DNA of 60,000 bases, taken from Strigamia acuminata. Lineage: Eukaryota > Arthropoda > Chilopoda > Geophilomorpha > Linotaeniidae. Every line of letters begins with the position of its first letter. Position 1 is the stretch's first letter. The stretch lies in contig OX442314.1 in NCBI GenBank assembly GCA_949358305.1, forward strand, positions 29,871,118 through 29,931,117, read 5' to 3'. Shown here piece by piece: positions 24,901-36,900 of this stretch. The position numbers were made by a program, and so were the translations under genes. Below the pieces are notes generated by a model, which worked only from the letters and a program-made list of their open reading frames with translations, was not told where the DNA came from and ran no database searches.

Positions 24901-27900
24901 ACAGTATATGGGGAACTGAAGTCTATTCTTATGTAAGTTACAATGTTTATTCAATTGAGTCTTCGCAAGTGCTTTTATTTGCATCTGTATATCTACCATT
25001 AGCAACAGTTGGTTGCAGTCTAGGCAAATTACAGAAGTAGGAAAATAGCTAATTCTTTTTTTCCTGAAAATTAAATTAATAAAAACTTTTATTTCTCAAA
25101 AAAATTATTTTTTATTTTATTTTATTTATTACTAAATACAAATAGTTTAACATTTATTATTAGTATAATTTAATATTTATATATTAAAACAATCTTAAGC
25201 CAGGTTCACACTTGTGTTCACACTACACCAGGGGTCAGCAACCTGCGGCTCTTTCGATGTCAAGATGCGGGTCTTCAGTTCCATGCGCAAATATTAATAA
25301 TTACATTATTTTATTTTCAAAACTCATAAAAAATATTATACTGCAAAAAAAAATCAAATTTATATATCTAATCCTAATCAAATACCATAATATTGAAACA
25401 AAAATGTTGGGGCTCTTTAAAATTTGGGAAATTGTGTAAATTGTAACTTTTGGCTCTTCCGTCTCAAAAGGTTGCCGACCCCTGCACTAGACGCAACGCA
25501 AAGCAAGGAAAAATTAGTCAAACACAACGTAGAGTCTGTTCACACTGTAGGGCACATGTGAACAGAGCTGAAACAATTGATGTTGCGTCTGGCCAATCAG
25601 ATGATTTTAATGAAACCTGGAATTGGATCTAGTTTTAGAACTAGTTCCTGAATCCGAAAATGGCGGCCTGTTTACATGTGGCAAAGTCTCGCCAACCATT
25701 CGACGAGAGTTGGAGTCGATCGTGATTGGTTGGCCGCAAGACCTTTCCTTGCGTAGCGCGTTGCTTACTTCAACTTGGAGTGAAAGCAGGAATTGGCGTC
25801 AACGTTAAGAATTTTTGGACGCAAGCAGCTTGCGTTGCATCAGTTTTCTTGTGTTGCGTCTAGTGTGAACACAAGGTTGAACCTAGCTTTAGAGGGAATC
25901 TATCTTTTTGCACCAGGTGGTGTATCAAAATCAGTTTTAAAACATGTGCTCATGCCAGGAAAAATGTGATCGCACCAGGAAAAATGTCATTATGCACATC
26001 TGCTGATGGGTTTTTGAAAAGGAAACAGAAATGACCAACTTAGGCTGGAGGTGTGTTGTAACCAGCCATGGTGACTTTAGTGACTTTAGGCATGTTTGTT
26101 TAGTTTTTTTTTTAACCTGAGACGTCTCGATTGCAAATTATTCTGGTGGCAATTTGACCCCGAGAGATTACGTCCCTCAAACGTTCAGTCTCCAAATAAT
26201 TGTTGGCATGTGAGAGTGGATGGACACCGTCAGGACTTTGGGGTCATCCCAACAGCGCTGAACATATGACTGTATTGTTTGGCCTTTAGTTTGAGTTGTT
26301 TCGGGGTCAGTGTTCCCATGTCTTTCCAACTGTCGCCCTAAGACAGACCTACGACCGCCTCACTGACCACACGGTAGGGGTTGGCACGACGAACATTTCC
26401 CAAGCGTCACCATGGTGAACAAGAGTGAAGGGACTGATAAAAGACAACCGACACAACCGTGTTAGTTGCCGGTCAAAGGAACTTAGTTTGGACCAATTGC
26501 CCAGGGACCAACTGCAGTGCTCGTCCTCAGCACGTCTAGGACCTTTGTTTTATTCATTCATAAGTCTTATGCATGCACGTGTTTATGTAAATGTGATTCA
26601 ATTATTCAATTGCATCATCCAACTTTTTAGGAATGGCAAAACATATTTTTCAGTTTAAAACTGACTTCACCGAAAAGCCTACATTGAGAAAGAGTAGACG
26701 GATACTTATGTTGACAATAGTTATTTGTGTTTTTACTGGGCTGATTGTTGACTTGATTTGCGGTGGTTATATTGGTTGAGCAATTGCAAAACAAACAATA
26801 ATTCATCTTTGCAACTGTTTCTTTGCTGTCTGATATATCAAACAACCATTTTATCGACAACAATCCGACAGCATCAACACACATTCTTCAAAAAACAATA
26901 TCAATAATGCTTTTTGGTATTGCAAACAAATAAAGGGGGATTTATCTAGGGCTATTGTACCACTTTTGTAGAACTTTACAGCGTTGTATTGAAGAATCAT
27001 CACATGGTTTGCTAATTTGAAGAATCTGTTTAAAATTACTCTCTTAACTAAGTAGCATCTGACCACATCCAAGTGCTCATCAATTGACTCTTAAAGGCTT
27101 TCGATTTTTATTCGGTCAATTAACTGACTAATGCCCAGTATCCCTACTTTGTGGCAACTTGGTTTCATTAATCTAATTGTGACTTCAATTTTCTACTTTG
27201 AAACAATCGGTCGAATGAATTTTTTTTTTCTTCTTTTTTCTCTTTGTTTAGTTGGTGATTGAATCTGTAAATTGGATTAGAAATAGTGAGACAGATAAGG
27301 CAAGAAGTGTTTTCTTTTTTTGGCTTCAGGTTTTTGTTGTTGGGGGGGAAATCAGTCTAATTTTCTTCTCTGTATTGCAATTTTTTTGATGTACTCTTGT
27401 CTTCGTTTATTTTATACCTTTACTTTATATTTTTTTTGTTGGTGTTGCAACTTGTCTACAAAGTGCTTTGGGATTAGGCTTCATCCCTGTAGGGTGTTTT
27501 TCTTCTTTCAAAAACAAGATAAAAAAAAAGTGTTCTTTTTCAAATTCAACAAGAGCAATTTCGAAGTGCATGGTGGAAGATTGCTTTTGTGTGTTTTCAT
27601 TTACACTTGATGCATTGCAAGATGAATGGGAGAAAATATTGCATATGGAAGGCTTGCGCATGCGAAAGTGAAACATTAATATTATTATACCGGTATCTCT
27701 TTATTCATTTTTATTTTTTTTTTACTTATCTAGTCAGTTTTAACTTAAATAGATCACTCTTTAGCAATAGAATAATAATTATGGTAACAGTTTATTTATT
27801 TACGTAATTTACATTTACTCCTTTGTGTTTCCACCTTTAAGCCTAGTACTCATAACACCATTCCGTCCTTGGAATGGTAACAGGAATCAAAGTCTTAAGT

Positions 27901-30900
27901 TTCCTGCCAAGGATGGTACTCATAAAAATATTGTTTAGACTCTGAATCACCCTTGCAAGTGGAAACGAATTGTTTCCGGCCCGGATGGTGCATGGAAAAA
28001 TTTAATTGTTTCAGACTCTGAATAAATTTTGTCTACCCAGAATTCCCTTGTTTTTTATCTAAAATTTGCAACTGGTCACACAGCCGGTTGCAAACAAAGA
28101 CACCCAACTACTACAATTGAACACGTTGTTTGTTGAAGGTTAGTAGAATTATATTTTTGCCTGCATTTCAGACAAAATAAATGCTTTTTTAATTGCAAAA
28201 AGACCAAAAGTGATTTTAAAATTATTTAAGTCAGAAAAGTCGGACAAAGCTTCATTGCCATTGCCAGCCATTTGCAAAACAAGCAACAATAACTCACACA
28301 GTTTAAGAGTATGGAAACTTTCTGGTGACAATTTCATGAATACCACAAATTTATCAGACTCTGAATAATAAGAGGATAAAACATTCCGCTTGAAATGGTG
28401 CTGTTGAAAAATTAAGACTGTAAAAATATTTAGATTTTGAAAGCGTATGAATACTAGGCTTTAGGCTTGTTTTGTTGTATGCGGATATAGCAGACGGCAG
28501 AAATGGAAAACGGTATTCATCAGAGTGTTTATTTACGCACGACAAACCCTTCACTAACTCTCCCAGAATTGATTTTTTTATTGGTTAGGCAAACTATTGA
28601 AAAAATCGGTTTAAAAATCAATAAAAATATCAATATACAGCAGCACTATGAAAACGAATTTTTTCTAGCTCGCAGAACTTCAAATGTGTCAACCGACTCC
28701 AATTTTGCGAGCAATTACAAAAACCGCCGAAAGAAAGCGGGCACGAATATTTTGCCATGCGTGAAATTCCAGTTATTTAATTCAATTTGCATGTGTAGAC
28801 AGCAGTCAATAATGTTTCGAGTTATGAGGGAATAATAACACGCGTGCTGTCATCGGAAGGGAATGTAAGTGAGAAAACGTATGTAGTGGGCGGAGAAAAA
28901 ATGGAAATGATTTTGGGTTTTGTCATTTCATCCACTTCGAAAATTACTCTGGCAAAATTGCTTTTGAACTTTGATAAAACACGCTTACCATAATTAGACA
29001 ACCTGTCTTTCTTTTTCATTTCCCATTTTTTTTTTTGGTTTCTAAATATACTTAAGAAGGACTAATGTAATGGATTTGCATTTACATCTTTTATTCATTA
29101 AGGTATTAAATATTCATGGCGTGAAGGCAACAATTGCATTGTGCTTGCAATAACTTACAGCTCAACTCAAGTTTAAAAAAATAAAGGTCACAAGAGGGAG
29201 CTGCGAGCTGCAAATGTCTCCTTTGCAGTTGTGAATGGATTACTTTTTTTTTTTCTGGAATGTTTTTGTAATTTAGGATCATATTTATTCGTTTAACACG
29301 CTCCGAAAGGTGTGGCTATAATTTTTAGGATTTGTTTCGACTTGCAGCAACACTTTTCGGCAATAACATAATTTAAGAATTTTGGAATTCAAAAGGAGAA
29401 AGGAAAAATAAAATTATCGAGTAGGGGGGAAATTAAATGAAAATAAATTTTGTATTTGCATTTTAAGAAATAGAGTCTAATTATTTCGTTTTTTATGGTA
29501 CAAGTGAGAAGCATAAGTTTGGAAACTTAGCTGAATTCAAAAATTTGAGTTTAGTTAGTTTGTGATTATGAGAAAACAAACAATCAAAGGATATTAAGCT
29601 GATAACATTTTATTAATGTAGCATAGAGCTTTCCAAAAATCTAAATGTTTTCAAAAAAATCAAATAAATAACATAAATATGTTGAATTGTATTCACCCCC
29701 TGGTGAAGCAGAAGTCTGGAAACTCGCTCTATCTGTTGCATAAGTTTAGAAACTTGAGTGATTAAGCTATAAATATTTCAAATTAGTAGAGTAATACCTC
29801 AATATTTGGTGGGATATCCTTTTGCCTTTATTACCGCAGCAAGTCGCTTAGGCATTGATGACGTAAGCTTGACACATTCATCTGCTGTAACTGTTTTCCA
29901 GATTTCAGTGATTGCAGCTGTAAGCTCTGTCTTATTTGCTGGTTTTCGAGCTTGCTAACGTTTTTCATTTTATTCCATACATTTAAGTCTGGGGAATTAC
30001 CTGGCCATGATAAAACGTTTATTCTTTTTTGTTCAAACCATTTTGTTGTAGTTTTGGCAGTATGGCAGGAAACCCCATCTTGCTGAAAGATCAATTTGCG
30101 ACGTACTCTTAGCTTTTTTATTGATGGTAGTAAACCTTCCTCTAGTATTTGCTGGTATTTTAATGCATTTATGGTCACTTCCACAAATTTTAATTCTCCT
30201 GGACCTTTAGAGGCCATGCAACCCCAGACTATTACTCCAAGTGGATGCTTAACAGTGGTTTTCAGACATTTAGGGTGATATTCTTGTCCTTTTTTCCTCC
30301 AAACTCGAGTTCCTTGGTCCCCAAATGATAAACAGAATTTTGATTCATCCGAAAAAACCACTGAATTCCACATTTCAGGAGTCCAGTTCAAATGTTCTTT
30401 GACCCATGCAATTTGTTTTTTATTTAGGTAAGGTTTTTTATTTGGTACTCTAGATCTGTGTCCCATATCTTTAAGGCGTCATATCACCGTGTCTTTGGAC
30501 ACATGAATATTGGCTTCAGTGTTCCATTTCTGACGCAATTCATTGGCAGTTAACTTTGGTTGTTTTGACACAACTTTTCTCAGATTCGATTTTCACGAGT
30601 TAGTTGTGCATTGGGGCCTTCCAGGTCGTTTTTTTACTGGTTTTATCTGTCCACCATCATCTTGAATTCGTTTCAAACATTTACACACGCATGATGTAGA
30701 TATTTGAAGGTGGTCAGCAATTTCAGCCAATGTTTTCTTCTTTGCACGCATATTCATGGCAATTCGCTTTTCATCCATACTCAACTATGGTGCTTTGCCC
30801 ATTATCACACTAGAGATGTTAGCTGCATCAAAAACAACTGTTTTCTTGCTTTTGTGAAATTATGCAAATGAGTTTACAAGGGAAATCACGGAAGTTTCTA

Positions 30901-33900
30901 AACTTATGCAACAGATGGAGCGAGTTTCCAGACTTCTGCTTCACCAGGGGGTGAATGCAATTCAACATATTTATGTTATTTATTTGATTTTTTTGAAAAC
31001 ATTTAGATTTTTGGAAAGCTCTATGCTACATTAATAAAATGTTTAAAGCTTAATATCCTTTGATTGTTTGTTTTCTCATAATCACAAACTAACTAAACTC
31101 AAATTTTTTAATTCAGCCAAGTTTCCAAACTTATGCTTCTCACTTGTAAAAGTACGTAAAGAGAATTAGCATATGTAGAAATAATTTTAACCAAAGTGCT
31201 TTTGACCTTTTGGTCTTTCTCAGCAGTCAACAACTGCTTGTTTAACAATATAGCTGAAGTGTTTGTTACTGATGGTTTTCGTGATGTAAACAGATTGAAT
31301 TAATGTGCGACCGTCATTGTTGATGATGGGTGACAAGAGTGATTTTATTACAAATAGGTGGCGCGGTGGTAATAACGTCACAATATAAAACAAGGGTCAA
31401 GATGAATAATGGAGTGCAATAGCACATTTTTCCTTTTAGTAAACAATTGGTTGGGATTTGGAAAGATTCGTGTGGGATTCAGAAAGATTTAAATGATTAT
31501 TTCAATGAGTAAGTCGAAGATAAAATTTTGTCAAATTTTCGAATAAAATTCAAATTATTTATAAAATTTTGTCTATTTTAGGAAAAGTTTCAAAAATTTT
31601 ATAAAATTTTGTTCATTTTTGGAGAAATTTCAAAATTATTATAAAAATTTTGTCCATTTTAGGAAAAGTTTCAAAAATTTTATAAAATTTTGTTTATTTT
31701 TGGAGTACTTTCAAATTGTTATAAAATGTTGTACAATTTTCGACAAAAATTCAAATTTTTTATAAAATTTTGTCCATTTTAGAAAAAGTTACAAAAATTT
31801 TATAAAATTTTGTTTATTTTTGGAGAAATTTTAAAATTATTATAAAATTTTGTCCAATTTTCGACAAAAATTCAAAATTTTTATAAAATTTTGTCCATTT
31901 TTGAAAAAATTTAAAAAAATTTATAAAATTTTGTCCATTTTTGAAAAAATTTAAAAAAATTTATAAAATTTTGTCTATTTTTGGAAAAATTTAACATTTT
32001 TTATAAAATTTTGTCTATTTTTGGAAAAATTTCAAAATTTTTATAAAAATTTGTGCATTTTTGGAAAAATTTCAAAATTATTATAAAATTTTGTTCATTT
32101 TTGGAGAAATTTCAAAATTATTATAAAATTTTGTCCAATTTTCGAAAAAAATTCAAATTTTTTATAAAATTTTGTCTATTTTTGGAAAAATTTCAAAAAG
32201 AATGTTTTTATAACTTCAAATAAAAATTAGAATTAATTACAGAGTAATTACATTTTCAAAACTTTCAGACTCACCCTGTGTAAATATATTTCAATATTTG
32301 CAAACATGATGCAATAAAATGCTGCACTTCAAATTCACTGAATCAATACACTTTTTTTCCTGACTGTTGAGATAAATGATGACACCACGGTATACATTGC
32401 AATGCACTTCTTAAGTGATGGTTGTTTGCATTTCATGTTTCAATTCAATTCAGCTATTTCCTACCTAAGCGAGTATGTGCCAATAAATATCAAGCATTCT
32501 AGTCGGCTTCCACATTTTGGTGCTGGTCTTTGACAGAGCTAGAAAAATGAACACACTGTTTCTCCTTCCATTGTTGGCCGCGGTGGTGTATTCCAGTCCG
32601 CTCTTCGGTTCAGGTAACTATCAGTTTGGCTTTCAATTTTTTGTTTTAACTTATCCAACTTCTGAATAGGAAATTCTAAACAACCAGGGGTAATTCGCGA
32701 CAAGTGTCCCAGCTTTTTATTTCTTTCTTGTCCATCATTACTTTTCTTTCGCCATCCTCTTTTTTGTACCCTTGACGGCAAGAACAAGTGTAGAGAAGGA
32801 TTTCAATGTTGCGCGAACGGTCCGAAAATTCCCTTTTTCCCATATAATGATGGATGTTGTGTAGAGTTTTACAAACCAACTCCAAAACCACCAACTCCAG
32901 TAGAACCAGTTGAACCTGGTATACTGGAACCTCCGGTCGAACCAGAAGTCGTAGAACCACCAGTCGAACCCGAAGTCGTGGAACCAGAACCTCCAGTTGA
33001 ACCAGAAGTCGTGGAACCAGAACCAGAAGTTGTGGAACCAGAACCAGAAGTTGTAGAGCCAGTCGTGGAACCAGAACCAGAAGTTGTAGAGCCAGTTGTG
33101 GAACCAGAACCTGAACCGGAACCAGAAGTTGTAGAGCCAGTCGTGGAACCAGAACCAGAACCAGAACCAGAAGTTGTAGAGCCAGTCGAGCCAGTACCAG
33201 CAGAGAACGAATAAGCTGAAGTTTCATAAATTAATAAAATATGTATTGTTATTGCAAATAAATTTTTATTTGTTGATGATGTTATGCTGAGTGTATATAG
33301 TGGTGCAGAGCGTGTCATCTAACCTGACAAATGTGTACAGCGACACCAATATACCACAACTCGGGAAACTGCGACTACGAGTATTTTGGGTTTTTCTTTT
33401 TCTGTTTTCTGCACCCACCATTTACCCCCCCCCCCCTCCACGAACCTAACCTTACTGGTTTTTATATGGAATCCTCAACGGAACCAATTTTTTGGGATGG
33501 CTTGTTGCGGTACATTGATGTTGCGGTAAATCGTGACTTGGCAAGTACGCGCTCCCAGTGGTGCCGTTAACACAAGTAAAGCCCAAATATTTTGCATCAC
33601 TGATTTTATCACAGTAATATAAGATTTACATTAGAAAAATTCAAAGTTTTTGTTTATGTCGTGTTGTGCTCGGTTTCTCGGTTCCATTAATTCGCCTGGG
33701 AGCGAGAGGGTTGCTTCACCGTGGTGTAATTGAACTGAATTAATCACTTACCTCGAACCTGTTAGTACTAACAGGTGCCCAATTATTAGAAGACGTTAGT
33801 TAAAGTATAACAGCTGTTTATTAACGGTAAGTTCGCAAGCTATACATCAAATAACTATTATCTATCTTCAAAGGCGATCCAAGATGGCGACCGGGTCCGT

Positions 33901-36900
33901 CTTTGTCGACTTAGGGTCGTATTTGTCTCCCTTCTATGGTTTCTCGGCTCACACTGACACGCGAGTGGAATGCTCTGAAAGAGGCTTATATCGGGGCCTG
34001 ATATTGTCTAGGGTATATTTCGTCTTCTTCGCGCAGCAATAGCAGTCATGAGGCGTTTTGCTCACGAGGCGCTAATGGCTGCTGGTAACACTTTCTTGGC
34101 TGTTTCACACGGGTATGGGAAATTCTGCCAAAGTATTGTTGCTAATTTGTTATCGCAGTTAGCAAAACTGTGGAGATTACTCAGAAAGTATCAAAGTAAT
34201 GTAACTTGCGTTTGATGAATCCTTTGTCCTACATCACTTCTTTTCGTTTGATAAAGGCCTGACTGGTAAGACGGAGTTTTGGTACATGTGTTCTTGGTAA
34301 ATTCTGTGTGGCTTCTGCCTTTCTTGCCCTGAGGCGAATTTCTCAGCACAAAAGGGGTCTCATTAGGTGACCGGAGTCATCCAATGCGGAATGAGTAGAG
34401 TCCTCTTCGCTCCTTCAGGGCTGACGCTTGCCCATTGACAAACATCAATGCACTGAGGGCCTCAATTCTCCCAAAAAGTCAATGCGGATAGTACTAATTT
34501 GATGGTGCTCTACAACTTTCTGATTGAAAATTTTTCTCTAACCTGATTGGTTTAAAAGTTAGAAAGTGAATGACCTTGAAAATGGCCTTCAAGGTCAAAT
34601 TTGATGACATCATTGGATTGCTCTCACCCAACTTCCTGTACGATCGCTTCACCGAAGTTGGCCTAGATGCAATTGCTCAGGAAATATTTGGAGGGGACCA
34701 GACTTTTAGAACACCCTGAAGACAATTACTTTAACATTCATGGTAAAAATCTGGGATTTTCCAGACAATCAGTTTAAAGTTGATTTTTTGCACCAATTTA
34801 TGTTCCATGGTGTAACCAAGATGTCACTCACATTTAATACAATAATACTACAGAGGTAGCCTTGTTTTCTTATGGTCGGTTAAACACCGGCATAAAAATA
34901 AGGCAAAAGAAAATTAGCCATTACGGCACTTAAACAAGGTGATCCAGAAAACATAACTGTTACCAGCTGCTGCTTAGCTTTTAATTTGACTGTAAAAATA
35001 TAAAAGGGTTATGTAGGGATAAACTAACGTCTTGTGATGAACACCTTTTTGGTGCCAAAGGTGCACTTTTCCATCGGCTATAAAAACTTTAGGGCATGAG
35101 TGGCACATCACAAGTTTAAACTAAGGAAACACGAGCAGTGAAGCAATGTTCCCACTTTTTTTCTTATCTGGAAGTGAGTGAGAGCAGCACAGATGCCTAC
35201 AGTCTCAAGTTCACTCTGTTGATCAAACTAGATAAAGTGGTGCCAGCAGTGTGTTCCACCTTTGCTTTTCAAAATTGTCAACAGTGAAAATGCTGATGCA
35301 CTAAAAACAAGATTCACGAGCTTGTAAACGCATGTACACCATTTTTATTTAACCTTTTATTGATTCCATCTAATTCTTTAACACCTGTTTTGTGGCGAAT
35401 TACTCAACAGATTTTTTTTAGGCGTAGAAACTATCGAACCCACATTAACATTTATACTGTTCAAAATGCGACATTCTACACTCTTGTTAACTACAAGGTT
35501 AGCCTTTCTCCCATTGGTTTAGTCTCGTTACTATACTCTGTCTGACCTTAAGAGTAAAGAAAAATCCCGCCCCCCTTTTGAGGCCTTTTCACTGGTGTAG
35601 TGATACGGAAAAGTAGAGCAATACACCAGGTTTTAATAAAACCTCAGGTTTTATTAAGCCTAATAATCCTAAAATAAAGTAAATATACAATAGTACACAG
35701 TTTACAGTTAGGAGTAATGAGACTCGACCAATGGAAGAACGTCCACTTTTGTAGCGCATCAGAGTATAGCCGCCAATTTCTCTTGCGACATTTGCCGATT
35801 TCCAAGACACTCGGAGGTCAAATCACTGAGGTTTTCCGCTGTTTCTCAAAGCAGGTTTCTATATGAAGAAAAAGTACCTGCAAACTAATATTTCTCGCAA
35901 GAAATGGACCATAACCTCATGACTTTTGGTCTCGTCTACTTACAATTGGAAATGATGAGAGGTGAAGATGGATTCAGGCAAGTGAAATATAAGGACGAAG
36001 GCTACAAAATTGCTATCTAGGGGTCCAGCTCATCTCATCATTCAACTGGAAACATGGAGAATTGGATCCAGCCTGCCCAGCTGCCCACATCCTTCTTAGT
36101 GCTTATGGTTCTTTCAATGTTGAGATTGTAAAGTCGTGTTCCCATTTCTGGGTCTTAACTCCTACACTTCGTGCCACGTATGCAATAATCATTATTTGAA
36201 AGAGCAGGAGATAGGTCGTCTTTCCATTGACTCAGGTCATTTTCTTTTCGGTTCTGCCTACTCGTCATTTCTTGTTCCTATCCTCTTACACTCTTGCCGC
36301 TTTAGACCTGTAAAGGAAGGCGGGGTAAAGCCGACAACCAGGTCCTTTGAGAGGTCAAAACTAATCACAAATTTATGAATTCAATCCAGAAATGCACAAA
36401 GGATACATTTTTTGCCATTAATTATTTGTTTATTATTTTTTTTTATGAAAAAGGATGTTTTTGGATGGATTTTTCGACTTCCTGTTGTTTGTTTCTAACT
36501 GGAAGAATGACACTTGATTCTTTAAAAATATATATATCTGAAAATCTCCAGATTCAAGAGGAAATACAATTAGGAGAGTAACTCTACTCAATAAAAGAGA
36601 AAAGCACAAAGAGTTTCTTCTGTGGGGCGGAAATAATTTCCCAACAAAAAGTAAATCATCTCCAATCTTCAATTTGATGGTCTTTTTACTCCTGGTGCAA
36701 AATGGTTTCCTGGTGTCTAGAGAAAATGTTATCTTGTTTCTGAAATATACTTCAAGAAATGAGTCTAAAGTCACGAGGGAACAGGGAAACACTTCAAAAA
36801 AATAATTCACAAATGTAAAATAAATACACTGTTAGAAATAAAGGTGTAAAGAGGTGTAAAAACATGTTACACATTTTTGTAACCCTAAAATGGTGTGAAA

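Noticed and set aside
31510-32205. CRISPR-like array
   Set aside because: Units are contiguous, AT-rich and without unique spacers, and the genome is eukaryotic. It is a minisatellite.
32869-33318. Minus-strand open frame rich in GSTTSG repeats, with another LVLVP frame
   Set aside because: Reverse-strand shadow of the P/E/V repeat tail of the nested + strand gene, which has signal peptide, splice sites and poly-A signals.
33700-34200. Solo LTR of a retroelement
   Set aside because: GC-richer with a palindrome and a reverse AATAAA-like site, but no paired LTR, primer-binding site or target duplication could be recognised.
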